Below are positions 23,621 to 36,029 of a stretch of DNA of 64,000 bases, piece after piece. Position 1 is the first letter of the stretch, and each line of letters opens with the position of its first letter. This stretch comes from Saksenaea vasiformis B4078 (Eukaryota > Mucoromycota > Mucoromycetes > Mucorales > Saksenaeaceae). The notes below the pieces were generated by a model, which was given only the letters and a program-made list of their open reading frames with translations, searched no databases and was not told the origin of the DNA. The stretch covers positions 21,591-85,590 of the forward strand of contig JNDT01002043.1 of NCBI GenBank assembly GCA_000697055.1, written 5' to 3'. The position numbers and the translations under genes were made by a program.

Positions 23621-25536
23621 TGTGTATCCGGGACTAGAATAGAAGCACCGCCAAATAAACTTTTACTCTATGTTAAGGGAAGATCAGTTACCATTAGCCA
23701 ATCCGCGAATTTCCAGGGATGATCCCCAACAACTGGATTTTCCGTTGTTTCTTTCGGAAGGTTTGTGAGTACAAAGACATTAATCGGATTACCACTAAGA
23801 GGAACGATCTATGAACCACCGACGTCTGCAACTTGCATAAGATCACTTTGTCTAACTTGACGTATGTCTGATTGGACAGATCAGCTGCAGAAAAATTTTC
23901 TCCGCCTGTCGTGTTCTATGGGACAATCAAAGGTCGTTTTGCACTTACCATTTTAAGACGAAATTGGGCGGAAACAATGCCGTGAACACGCGCATTTCTA
24001 TCTTGAAGGGGAATTGCTCACGAACTGTCGTGTTTTCGAAGATCACTACTACGTAGATAATTCTTTCTTCCAATGCAAGATTTTCTTTCGCTGAGCCTCA
24101 TTAGATCTGTCTAAACGGCCGATGGGCATATTTGCAATCCTAGACTTTCGTCTAACGCAAATAGTTGGTGCAATTCGTCTTTGACACTACTACATCTAGG
24201 CAAAATACGCAAAGATCTTTGTTTCATGGTGCCTGCAATATAATACTCTTCCGTGTCTACCTTTACCTCGCTGATTTGACCATTGTTTCACAAACCCTTC
24301 AGCTGAGCTTGACTTCAATGGCATATGGGACTATGCGTAGTTTTTTAATCTTGTCCTACCTATGACATTGGACGCTTCCTATGATCTTCGTGTGGAGTAT
24401 CAACATTGGAGTATCAATCAAAAAGGAAATTGACGGCCTCTCAATTTTCGATTTTTCCTTTTTCAAGCGTCCAATAATAAAAACGTCGTTGCTAACGTTG
24501 ACCGAATATTGTTTCTGATTGGTATATTGACACGATGAACCTTCTCTTCTATTTTTCAAGACGCACAACTGAGTCATTACAACACACCAACATAAGAGGA
24601 CACAGACTCCTTCGATCGTACGCACGTTGTTCTGATCCACAAAAAGTCTGATAGAGTGAATGCTTCCGGTAAGCGCAATAAAGCATGTCGCCTGAGTGCA
24701 TAAAACCAAGTCATCGTATTTCTGCCGTCCCCACACACACGCAGAATCCACTCATAGTTAGTGAATAACTATTTGTTGCGCGAAATCTATTCTATTTGAG
24801 TGCCTACCTCTCTCTCTCTCGATATCTCTCGATTTTTTTTCTTTCAAGCGTTAGCTATACCTCTACTTCGTTGGCTTTCCTGGACAGCTGCTAAAAATGG
24901 TATGCTGGGTTATACAGATCTACTAATAGTCAACGAGAAAACACCGCAGGAAAAGAGTAAGCGATATGCGTGTTTTTAGTTCCTGGTTATAGAATCTGTA
25001 CCTGGTGCTTCAGTACTACTCTGTCTTGTTTCGTAGGGGTTTTAGGGGAGAAGCGCCTTTTTTTTTTTCCTAAGGTCAGATTTCATTTCCAACTTTCTCT
25101 TTATTGATATGGGCAGATGCCTTGTCAAGTCACCTCCTTTTTTTCTTTGTTGTCTCTCAAGGATCATTAGCGTTTCAAATACATTAAGGAAATCACACAC
25201 AGTATACGTCCCCATGTCGCTATTGCTAAGTTATCGCGTTGATATATCAAACTCAAAGTCTATTGTGGAGTTATAATGAGTTTAATATTTATCATATGGC
25301 TTATTACGCTGCCACTTTATCATATCGCATGGTTGATTGAAGAGTACGCCATTCCTTGTTGTATTTGAATGCGTCAGCCAGGCGAAACGGTGTCACAAAT
25401 CATGCTTTCGCATGTTTGAGTGACACGTGAAATCTAGCGAATCGGAAATGCGCGACGATCACCTTTCCCAAACCCTCCCCGCAGAAGAAATCAAGTGTCC
25501 TCTTTCCCCTTTTACGCTCCTTTACTTATATATAAC
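23621..25536. other. Intergenic region before the PPZ phosphatase gene
   Basis: Long shared upstream region of two divergent genes. It includes poly-T and TC-rich tracts near 24810-24845 and 25055-25070. The minus-strand frame 24356-24751 has no family likeness and no splice partners. No RNA gene was seen. Confidence 0.45.
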
Positions 25537-26900
25537 ATGGGAAACATTAGTTCTAAAAAACATAAAGATAGGCCGAGTGTCATTCGGACTGAAGTTCCTG
25601 ACAATGAAGCATCCGTCGCAACGGCGACTTCGCTTAATTCCATTCTTGTCAATTCCAACATGCCATCGACATCCTCATTTCCTAGCAATCCTGACAACAT
25701 TACCTTGAATCGTGAAAAAAACACAACTACAAATTCTCAAACACTCCAAGATCAAAATCAACTTACATTTTCATCGCAGAATCAGCTCACTGATACTTCG
25801 ATGCGATCCATCGGCCGGACGTTAGATATTGACGAATGCATCAATCGTTTACTGGAAGTTGGAATGAGTGGAAAAATATCAAAATCCATTTGTTTCCGAA
25901 ACTCGGAGATTGTTGCTATTTGTCAGGCAGCGCAAGAAGTGTTTATGAGCCAACCTGTAAGAATTGTAGCATTGATCGCACTTTACCGAAAGATGTTAGT
26001 CTTTGTTAGAGATTAATGCTCCAGTGAAGATTATGGGCGATATACATGGTCAATACCATGACTTGATCCGATTGTTTGAAATGGTACGGCAAAGGGTAGC
26101 ATATATGGGTTCTAATAGTTGGATACATTAGGGTGGTTTTCCACCAGATTCCAATTATCTATTACTGGGCGACTATGTCGATCGTGGCAAGCAAAGTTTG
26201 GAGACAATTCTCCTATTATTTTGCTACAAGATTAAATTCCCTGAAAATTTTTTCTTACTGCGAGGCAATCACGAATGTGCCAATGTAACGCGAGGTACAA
26301 TGGATAACATGATATTCTATGCAATAACAGAAGACGTTAGTCTACGGATTTTACGATGAATGCAAAAGGAGAACAAATTTAAAAATCTGGAAGACTTTTA
26401 TTGATGCTTTTAATACGCTTCCCATTGCAGCTTTGGTCGCAGGCAAGATTTTTTGCGTCCATGGAGGACTAAGTCCATCACTCAACTCGATGAACGATGT
26501 ACGAAATATTATACGACCTACGGACGTACCTGAATACGGACTACTGAATGATCTACTTTGGTCTGATCCTTCAGAAACTGCGTACGATTGGGAAGACAGC
26601 GAGCGAGGCGTCTCCTACTGTTATGGAAAAAAAATTGTCAACGAATTCTTAGCAAAATTTGATCTGGATCTAGTGTGTCGCGCACACATGGTTGTTGAAG
26701 ATGGATACGAATTTTTTAACGAGCGAACACTGGTGACAGTATTTTCAGCCCCCAATTATTGTGGCGAGTTTGACAATTTTGGAGCAATCATGAGCATCAA
26801 TGAAGAGCTATTATGCAGCTTTGAGTTACTTACACCTCTCGATCATCCGTCGGCAAAAGTATCAGCCTTGAACAAAATCACAGGACGACGACCAAGGTAA
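25537..26900 (+). CDS. PPZ-type serine/threonine phosphatase
   Basis: A PPP-family metallophosphatase. Four exons (25537-25956, 26000-26083, 26132-26294, 26341-26900) give 408 residues. The N-terminus MGNISSKK is a consensus N-myristoylation site followed by a Ser/Thr/Asn-rich extension of about 90 residues, as in yeast Ppz1/Ppz2, although shorter. Catalytic motifs are complete: GDIHGQY, GDYVDRG, RGNHE, the [11 protein letters not shown]is, and [12 protein letters not shown]. Ppz enzymes act at the plasma membrane on K+/Na+ homeostasis and wall integrity. The RGNHE motif is followed by a phase-1 intron before [11 protein letters not shown]. Glc7-like PP1 is the alternative, but PP1 lacks the myristoylated extension. 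Confidence 0.9.
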
Positions 26901-28516
26901 CAAAATACAATAATGCGATGCATTTGCTTATCATGAATCTAGTCCGCCCATGACGGAGATGACAGAAGAATAAATGAAAGTACCGCAATACAAATCAGAA
27001 CTACAAAATACATCATCCAATGTTCATTTGACGATAAATATCTACGGATTCCTTGGGATATGGCTGTACACTGTGTACAGATCAGTATACTCTCAGTCAG
27101 CAAAATCGTTGTCAGCAACCTTCATATAAAAAGTCTTTTTTTTATTGTTACATATGGATAGCGAACACTTACCCTTTTACTTGCTGGTATAAGCCCTAGT
27201 TGTGAGTGACAAGGCAGATTGAAATAACTTCCCTCGTGAGCGACTTTGTGATGGCATCAGGAATACCAGGTAAGGCACTTCATCACTGATATTGCTCCTG
27301 CGTCTTGCAAATCATTTCCATCCAGGTTGATGTATATGCTAAAATTATCAGACATGAATCTCCTCTCGTGGTTCATTGAATGGCAATTTACACGGCTCTG
27401 AATAAATTCTGCATTCATGAAGGAATTAAGTTCACGCTGAGAGAAAATATAATGCGCGTCGTTGGTATATCATTTATGAGAAGGAGTATAAATTTACATA
27501 AGTGAAACTTGGTTCTCCATAGGAGCAGAATCACATACAAAAAGAGAGCGGGACGACTACAAGAAGAAATCTCACCTCAACCAAGTCGAGCTATTAACTA
27601 TACGGTTAGCTCATATCAATGCATCACTGCAATAGTACGTACTGCTTATATAAGGACCATCTGATCTCCAACTTCATTGAATTCTTCGACACTGCCTATC
27701 CAGGACAGTGTCGTTCAACTGTAGAATCGAAGTGTATCCTTGAATCTAACAGTAAGTATCATTAAAGGGCCGTCACAGCTGAGAAAACATCATATGAAGT
27801 ACACGCAAATATACCTTCCTTTGTGAACGTTGAGGTCTCCGATCAGACGCGCATTTCAATTCTTGTTAAAAGCATCAAAGAGACACGAGAAAGCGCCACT
27901 GCGATAGACAAACTTAGTATTTACTTCTTGTAGACAATTCTGAAATTGCTTGTTGGGACTTCGACCCTAGAAGAGCTCATTTGTGCTCTAGCTTTTCACC
28001 TATTCTGCAGAAGTTTTGTCGCAAGTCTCCGACGCTGATTCCCAGTTCGTCGTAACTTCCTTGCTGCATTTGTAAATTGCACGTACCACCTGGCGAACTG
28101 GTAACACAGGCTTCAACATGACTCATGCACCATAAAGTTGCGCACAGCAATTCTCCATGACTGACTGTTCGTCGAGACCACAGAAGCAGTTAGTGAATAT
28201 TCTAGCTGTAGAACACAGTAAGCACTACCTTGTTGCATTTGGATTTATTCTGTTACTGATTATGGTCGTCTATCGTTCTTTGCTGATTTTGCGGGGCGTC
28301 GACCTGAGCTAGGAACGATAACGATAATCTGTCTTCCATCATAGCTTAACTACTTTCTTCTGTATGCATCTATGCTTTGTGACCTGCCTCAAGCAATGTG
28401 CCTAGATGGCGCGTGCACAAACGAGCACAATAATCCAAAATATAGTTAAATTTTGGTTCTTGGCCTGTTCTCTTCGTCTATATTTTCTTCCCTTTCTCCC
28501 TCTCTTCTATTACTTT
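26901..28516. other. Intergenic region between PPZ-type and BTB genes
   Basis: No convincing gene on either strand in about 1.6 kb. A 37-codon in-frame extension upstream of 28517 begins at ATG 28406, but it is hydrophobic and pyrimidine-rich, like a 5' untranslated leader. Confidence 0.45.
26969..26974 (+). promoter_or_regulatory. Likely poly(A) signal of the PPZ-type gene
   Basis: AATAAA 68 bp after the stop codon. Confidence 0.4.
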
Positions 28517-31087
28517 ATGACTCGTCCCAGTGACGCATCACCATCTGCTGTGCGATCGCCCTCCCGCAGACCAGGTATGACGACTGAAACTATCGAACCG
28601 CGGTCCTCCGCAGGTTCATTTCACGCAATTGACCCACATTCTATGTTGAGAGATCTTACCCTATGCATCGACTTGCTCGATAATTTATCAGGAACTCACA
28701 GTCAATCGCGCATTTCAAAACTGGCAGACCATCCGCTAGCTGCTGACTCGACATTCGATACCGCCGGTAGTGGCTCATTGTCCTCCAACTTAACCGATGC
28801 TTCTACTCCAGCGCACCCTACAAAGTACGACTGGCGTTCGCACTCATTGGCAATGTGTCGCCATATCCTCACACGAGGATTACTTGATGGTATTGGGAGC
28901 GATGTCACTGTCCATGTGCCTGTGTGGGAGAAAAGTTACCGCCTTCACCGTTTGGTTTTGGACCAGAATCCATATTTTCAACTACTACTTCAGGGCGGTT
29001 TTCGGGAAGCATCATCGGATAGTGTTGTTCTGAATTTTGAAAATAACCAGTTTATCACAGCTGAATCGTTTTACTTTGTCCTGTGTCGACTCTACGGCAA
29101 GGTTTCTGAACCAGAGATTACACAGGACAATGTCCGACAAATATTGGCAACCTGTTCATTTTTCCAGCTGCACTCTATGTGTGATCTCTGTGTTGAGTAT
29201 ATCCTGAAGTCTTTGGATGAATATAATTTCGCAGAGTACCTCATCTTCGCGGATGAAAACCTTGTACATGGAAGTGAACGTATCTGCGAAGCCATTTTTA
29301 CCTACCTTTGTCGGGAGGCCTATTCAATGGATAGGAGAAGAGCTGCCGCAGTACCCGCACGCTGGTTAAAGAAAGTAATCGAAAGTGACGCTTTCTGGGT
29401 GCCCAGGTAAAAAAAGAAAAAGGGAAAAATGACGCACATAATTCACAAGCTTTTCATCACACAGTGAATATGAACGTTATCAGTTTGCCTATCAGGTATT
29501 GATGATTTGCTATAAATACGATTGTGCAGAGGCAGTTCCAGATGCCGAAAGGAAAAGCGACGGATTAAACTCATTTTCCGAATGCACAACTGTTGTTGTT
29601 AATAACGGCGAAAAGTTACACGTTGTTCGCTCCGCTTCGACAGACACTACGGACGGTGCCCAAAAATATTCGAGCTTTGCATCATCACCCGCTAACAATG
29701 ATTCGTGCATTTCTTACGAAGTAACATCCGATGAAACAGAGAGTACAGAGGAGGAAGAACAAGTTGGACCTGTCTACCCTTTTGTAGAAAAGGACTTGGA
29801 GATGTTTCAAGAGATGTTTTGCCAGTCTATTTACTACATGCATATGACATTCGAGCAACTAGAAACCATCTCCAAGGATATAAACCCTTTCACGAACGAA
29901 CGACTAGTACCAGAGAACGTCCTCAAAGATGCGCTTTGGGATCAGATACAGATGCGCACACAGATAGAGAATGCGGGTGAACAACGAACAGAACTAGGCT
30001 TCACAACTTCTACATTAGAAGATGAGAAAGCGGACAAAACACTGGACCCTATTTCCACCTCAGCTTCCAGCGTATCAAGTAAGAACAAACCGTACCTTAT
30101 TCCGACAGACGATACAACGACCTATACAGGTGAATCTGCATTCTCATGGGCAACATCATCATCGTCTACTGAAAGAAAATGCTCGGACACTGCAAAATCT
30201 AATATGAAAAAAGACGACAAAGGCAAGACAAAATCGGGCACCAAACAGCATTCTATCTATCCTCCATTTCGGTTTAGCGTCGAATTCTCGGATGTCTCGA
30301 GCTTAAAGCAAGGCGTGCGTGTCTACTCTAAAACAGTGTTTTATGCAGGGTATTTATCAAACTTATTTCTTTCTGATACAATAGAGACTGATCAAATGAG
30401 CTAGATCGAACTGGAACATGTATATCCAAAAGACTCGATCACAAAAAAAGGGTGTTCTTCAGCTTGGCGTCTATCTCCACCGACAGTCTGTGCCATACGG
30501 CCCATGCAGTCATTTCAATGTAGCCAGTATTAGTGATACTGCAATGCCAACACAACAATCTAGAAACACAAGACGAACTTCGCAGGACGGTTCATCGTTT
30601 TCGCGATACATTGATCGGCGCAAGATCGTTCGAACATGGTTCAAAATATTCTCCCCTTCGCGCGATCCAAAGCACACGTTGACGCTGTTCCAGAGTAGCC
30701 CTGACAATTTCTCACTTCTACAGAGTTGGGTAAGAGCAAACGTACTTCATTTGGATTTTACCGCTCATCGGTTACCCTTAGGGCTGGAGAAGTGCGACGC
30801 TTTGCGCAGATGAATCAGCTACAGCTTCTGCTGGAGACATTTCCAGAGGAAGCGATGAAGGTCGACATATGTCATCATCTCAGCTTATTCCGCCACCTCC
30901 ACTTCATGCGACAGTGCCACTGTTATATTCTCCGGTCTTACCACCCAATCCATTACAATACCATCAAAGTTCACACGATTCTAGAGGAACGAAAAATGGC
31001 GCTGCTCCTTCTAACGTCAATGTTGGACCAACTACATCAAGCCCCAGATCAACTTTGAGGTTCTCAGTTGTGATGGGCCATATCTAA
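28517..31087 (+). CDS. BTB/POZ-domain protein, germ-cell-less-like architecture
   Basis: Likely a protein-interaction adaptor, for example for a cullin-3 ligase. Exons 28517-29406, 29465-30349, 30405-30729 and 30782-31087 stay in phase and give 801 residues. A Ser/Pro-rich head is followed at about residue 120 by the BTB fold: GSDVTVHVPVWEKSYRLHRL, then NPYFQLLLQGGFREASS and a BACK-like helical stretch ending AFWVPSEYERY. The middle is acidic (TESTEEEEQVGPV). A second conserved block reads PPFRFSVEFSDV ... GVLQLGVYLHRQSV, which looks like a beta-rich domain after the BTB. The tail is Pro-rich. Start 28517 was preferred to 28406 because the longer N-terminus looks non-coding. Function beyond the BTB is unknown. 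Confidence 0.8.
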
Positions 31088-31389
31088 TGCCTGATATCCA
31101 CTCCGCTTTCTGTCAGATATATTATTTTCCTTCCATTTATCCCTGAGTTCTTTGTATTTATGCAGGATGCGACATATCACTTATCTTAATGCAGAACATT
31201 CTTAGCTGTAACTCATTGGAGATAGCGGTATGGCTGACAGGTTTGACCAGTTACTGTGTGCATTTTTTCAGGATGAGTTTCGTACAACTAGTTCATCTAC
31301 TAATTATGATATACTACTGCAATTTCTTTTATTCATACGATACGTTTTCCACTTATTTACATCACGCAGACTGAGTCACCGAGAATCTG
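31088..31389. other. Convergent 3' intergenic region
   Basis: AT-rich 3' flank between the BTB gene and the small minus-strand gene. Nothing else was recognised. Confidence 0.5.
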
Positions 31390-32031
31390 TCATTCATCAA
31401 TCTCCATCATGTCATCAGTATTACTAGTTACACACGGTGGTGTAAAGGACGACGATGATGAGGACAACGCTTGCAAAAGCGATGCGGCTTCTCTTCGTAA
31501 CGCTGTCTCCCATTCTAACCTATCTCTCCTTCTCTTTTCTTCTTTTCAGGAAAGACTGACGATATAGCACAGACACTTACCCTAGTCTCATTGGTAATTT
31601 CCTCAGATCGATCAGATGACCTTGGGAGATGTAAATATCTCATATATACAGCCAGTGCGAACAGACACTTACACCGTGGAGGGCTGCAACACGCATTCCG
31701 GAATCCTTGGCTTGGTCTCACCCGGGTGCATCTCCATAGGCAACATATTTCCGTTAACAAATGTATCCACCAACGTTATACCCTCGATGTCAATTATTAT
31801 GTCACCTTCTTCACTATTTTGATCGTCTGCCAAGTATTTGTCAATGTCATCTATGCGCACAGTGTGCGATGACTGCATTGGTCCCTGCGTTGAATTAGGC
31901 TTGTCATACGAAGAGCTGCTTAGCGACATGGCTTCCATATCTCTCAGGAAACTTTCAGAGATAAATCTTTTCGCATGAGAACCCTGATCGTGCTCCAATG
32001 TTGGCGAATGCATTCGTTTATAACAAGTCAT
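31390..32031 (-). CDS. Uncharacterised 171-residue Ser-rich, acidic-ended protein
   Basis: I do not recognise the family. Three exons, 32031-31673, 31620-31581 and 31506-31390, keep phase and give 171 residues. The N-terminal half contains KRFISESFLRDMEAMSLSSS and an acidic patch (DDIDKYLADDQNSEEGDIII). The C-terminal exon forms a predicted helix (TALRREAASLLQAL) followed by a Ser run and ends MMEIDE. The third exon's acceptor was chosen at 31507 because the nearer AG breaks frame. Soluble, with no signal peptide or membrane span. Coding nature is supported by coherent residue composition across splices, but the exon 3 choice is moderate. Confidence 0.6.
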
Positions 32032-32519
32032 TGAATAAAGCCGAAGTACAATGAAATTGTTACTCAGTGTTACTGTGACAGTGCACTCAAAAGGATGATG
32101 ACAAATTTAGAAGTTGTGCTGGCCCAGAAATCAGCTGTCTTATGCAAGGATCCAACTAAGCTTGGCAAACTATGAATGCCAAAGGCTTTTTCTTTTGAAG
32201 AAAAAGCAATTCTATCTAGAGTATTATGCTATACTTGATGCTCTGTCATGCGGTGTCGTTAATTTGAGACGCCTGGGCTCTTCATCTCGATATTGATCCC
32301 CAAAAGCTTAGTTGAATATCTGCCGACTATAGATTTGACACTCCATAGCACTGCAGCCGCACGAAGCGCCATAAGCATGAAATGATTTGCTGCAGAATGC
32401 CAAACCTTATTTTAGGAACATCGACAATGCCCCACCTTGCCTCCTGTGCATGACAACTGCTTTCTTAACGGCATCGTGATGAGATCGCAGCATTTCCCGA
32501 GATAAAGAACAGAATGTAT

Positions 32520-33145
32520 TCAAACTGCAGTTTCTTCACAGCCGCAGCTGTACTTTTCTGCAATAGTGCTGCAGTCAAACTGATCTTTACCTAGCCGTTC
32601 GTTCACCTTGTTATGGATGAAACATGCCCATTGAGACGCAGCAGCCCTGGAAGATGTTTGTGGGGGAAAATCGTTGAGCAGTGTCTGAAAGTGCGTGGCA
32701 CTACAAATAGGAAGAAGTCTCGTATTACTTGCGATTTTCATATGCGCGGTTTTACCATTCACCACATGGGTACAATCTTGAAAGTAGCCCAATAAACTGC
32801 GTCAGGGCCTCCCGCTCACCCTCCGTCGGGTTCTCAGGATATCGTGCCATCATTGTATGAAGTAGCTGGATAAACATTTGTCACTCAATCCTATGAATAT
32901 TGATTCATACCTTCCATGTTGATCGACCAAGTTCAGCTCTAAAACTTGATTAGAGGAATAATGACTAGTTTCTTTGCTTACTTGATGGTAGCGTTCCCAA
33001 GATGACCCATGATCACGCTGTTATCCTCTTCATGCGCTGAGCTTGACGTGTAGACCTTGATTTCATCACGCGGTGATAAAAGATATATAGATGCAAATCC
33101 TAAAATGAGACATGCTACAAATGATGCCAAGACAACGATGCGCAT
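32520..33145 (-). CDS. ERV2: Erv2-like FAD-linked sulfhydryl oxidase (Erv/ALR family)
   Basis: Erv2-type enzymes pass electrons from thiols to oxygen in the ER lumen, making disulphides for secretory proteins. Four exons (33145-32982, 32938-32911, 32865-32756, 32700-32520) give 160 residues. Residues 1-30 (MRIVVLASFVACLILGFASI) form a signal anchor, pointing to the ER and not to mitochondrial Erv1. The Erv/ALR core begins AELGRSTWKLLHTMMARYP. The active-site pair CGEC is completed across an intron (TG|T). Then come the FAD-binding ASQWACFIHNKVNERL and FDC. A C-terminal CGC may be the shuttle cysteine pair, as in yeast Erv2. An upstream open stretch ending at this ATG has two cysteines but no ATG. 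Confidence 0.88.
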
Positions 33146-33764
33146 ATCACGATGAAGGGAACGTGTGAGACAGTTGGGGCACCACGGATCTCCTCTTGGA
33201 CACGCTAAAATATTCAAGCGGAGCACATATTACTGTGACAGTGGCTCATTCATATGAACTGATTGTATCATGCCCGACTGCAGCTAAAGCCAAATGGTCG
33301 GAAAACGCCATAAAACCAGTTTGCAAAATGTGTAAAATACAAATCTTATTTATATAGTACTCGAGTGTTACGTTTCTAATGATTTACACAGGAAGGTTTT
33401 TAAGGGAAGAGCATTAGGGAGCGCGTACCAAAGGTGTATGATTTCAACGGTATGCAGATCTCAGAAGCCCGATATCTGACTTCATATGCAGACGTCTGTG
33501 CGTAGGGAGCAAATGTACAGCTACTGACGTACACTAATCGTCGCAAATATCGGTTTCCTCCCGACTAACATCCTGTAGAGGATTTGTCCAACCTTCATGC
33601 GGGGTGTCCAGATCATCTCTGTTTTACAGAGGAGTTTATGGGTATGAGTACGAATAACTTGTTAAGGAGGCGCTGCAAGATACAGCAAAATGCAAACGCT
33701 ATCAAGATCGTAGCCTAACTTAATGCGACTAGAGACCCTCCCGTTAAATCCTATCCAAAGTGCC
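33146..33764. other. Intergenic region between Erv2-like and CDF genes
   Basis: Upstream of the oxidase and downstream of the transporter. No gene or repeat was recognised. Confidence 0.5.
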
Positions 33765-35272
33765 TCACTGTCCGCCAAAGCCAACACCTTCAACAACTCT
33801 CCTATGCTCGATTTCGTGCTCCGCAGAGTAATCCAAATGCACAAATGCGCGCTCCACGTTCTCCATCATTTCCAAAGCATCCTGCAGAGCCTCACCAACA
33901 TCATGAGCCTCTTGAAGAGGACAATCCGGTGGCAACACGATATCAACTTCCACCAGCAATCGATCACCAATGTAGTATGCACGGACCTGGTTTGACCTAT
34001 TCAATACGAAAACATTCTTTTTGTATCTTTAGACCCACCGTGTCCACAGCCACAATCTTTTTCGAGAATCGATAGGCCATGTAAGTTAACTGTTTAATAT
34101 CGTCAGCACTGGCGGCTTCTCCCGTTAGGCGTCGAATGTTTTCTATCATGCTGTTAAAAACAAGAGGCGAACAAAACAGGTAAGGTATTTACCTAACAGG
34201 ATACCCATCCATTCATAAATGATATAGATGGATAGGATAATAGCGCCCACGGGATCAAGCCATGGCCAGTTTGCCCAGATCCCTGTGTTTTAACGTTAGT
34301 GGTAAGATAAAATAGGTAAACAGATCTTACCGACGACAGGGAATAGTGTACTTGCAATGCTGAACACCACATCATTTTCATGATCGTGAGCTAACGCATC
34401 CACACTGGAACTTCCTTTAATACTTGCACACCAACCCCAGAGGGCAGCTTTCATGATGATATTTACGCCAAGTAGAGCGAGTGCCGGAAGGCTCAGGTCT
34501 AACTCCTCACCCATTTTTCCAGGGTCCGTTAGACGTTCAACAGATGAAATGAGCACCTGCGAAAAGGAAGTGGTAATGACAACAGCAAATACAATGATAC
34601 CAAGGGGTTCCATGCGCGACTACTCCAGCATATCAACGATTATCCTCACTGATAAAACTGACTTACCTTGCCCACCGGATAGGTGTAAAAGTCCTTTCGC
34701 CGGATAATACGAATTGTAAAAAAGATAATAGCATTACTGACAATATCTAAAAAGCTCTCGAATGCTGATGCAAGAATTGCCATCGATCCCGAGAAAAAAG
34801 CAAGAAAGAGTTTGGTAGCAAACAAGGCAATATTCGCTACGAACGACAAATTGATGGCAAGATGGATTATCCACAAGGGCGAGGTTTTTTCTGATTTCTT
34901 CAAAAGAGGGCTGCCTTCATCTCGGGATTGGTTTTCTTCATCTGTCACAGACAAAGTCGAGCCGTAATCGTGTCTAATAACTTTTCCACGCTGCAGAGAC
35001 TCGACCACATGGTCTACTTCCACAAACCGATCAATCATTTCATTTTGCCGCTAACAAGGAAAAGCTATCCGTTATCTGTTCAAAATAAATAGGGTGTTTA
35101 CCTTGTAAAACTGGCGAAGCTTTTTGTTTTTTATACGGGCGAGATCCTCGTCTGGAACACGAAGAGCACTAAATTCAACAGGCGGTGGCAATGCAGACGA
35201 TGCAATGGAGCTAATGGAATGCCGTCTCCCACTCCTGTGTGAACAAACATCCGTGTCCAGAAACGACGACAT
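33765..35272 (-). CDS. Cation diffusion facilitator (CDF) metal transporter
   Basis: A CDF secondary transporter that exports divalent metal from the cytosol. Six exons (35272-35102, 35050-34667, 34619-34331, 34282-34193, 34142-34039, 33986-33765) give 419 residues. An N-terminal soluble region is followed by six membrane spans. Metal-site residues are E-x3-D in span 2 (FESFLDIV) and D-x3-D in span 5 (HDHENDVVFS), the latter typical of the Mn/Fe-type branch rather than the His-containing Zn branch. A C-terminal ferredoxin-like domain follows (RAYYIGDRLLVEVDIVLPPD ... AFVHLDYS). One donor is GTGGGT and its acceptor was picked among two AGs by family match. Substrate is inference. Confidence 0.9.
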
Positions 35273-36029
35273 GGAAGAAGAGTAAAATTTCGTGTCCCAA
35301 GAAAGGAAGATAAAAAAATTGATGTTGATTGTTACCCAAACAGATGATCGGCGTTTGCAGCGGCAGGAAAAAAAACACGCACGTACACGAAACGGAAATT
35401 CAATAGCAACTTATGAAGAGAAATTCCATCAGCTAAATAGCGCAATCTCCCAGTTGAATATTTAAGTATGACTCTTCATCAATTCCCCAATGGAAGCGTA
35501 CTTTTACGAAATGTGACGGAACCGTACACAACAAGGGTGTTACGAGTGGCGTATTTGCCTTGTCAAAACAGAACAAGTGGGACAAACCCCTTTTCGCATA
35601 TCTCGTTCGTTTACAAAACGAATGCGTTCTTTATCAGATGCGTCTATTTCCGGCAACGTGCATATTACCTACTTTCCCTCGGGTTGGCCGCCGCCGGATA
35701 AATTCCCCTTGTGGTCAGTAATCTACAAATGTCCGTTTATTTTTCCGCTCTTTGGATACAGTTCTCTTTTTCTTGTCACTTAGCCAAACTGTTTGCGTGT
35801 AAACTCGCATAACCGATTCTGACAAGATGTTTCCAGTTTTCCAAACTTTCGGTCTCTACGTTACTAAACAAAAAGGGGATGCACAACCAAAATATTGCCT
35901 ATAGAGCCAACCAAAGGAAGCCATTATCTAGCTAGCTAGACGCCCGCGGAGATCCGGCTCAAAACGAGCGTTTCGGGAAGTGAAATTGATTGAATACAAA
36001 GCTAATGGATATCTTGACATCTCACCATA
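35273..36029. other. Intergenic region upstream of the CDF gene
   Basis: Promoter side of the CDF gene. A short frame at 35468-35783 has no family likeness. Confidence 0.4.

Noticed and set aside
24356..24751. A 131-residue minus-strand frame
   Set aside because: No family likeness, no splice partners, and Cys-rich random-looking composition in an AT-rich promoter region.
28406..28516. A 37-residue N-terminal extension of the BTB protein
   Set aside because: It looks like translated pyrimidine-rich leader. Signal-anchor behaviour would not suit a BTB adaptor.
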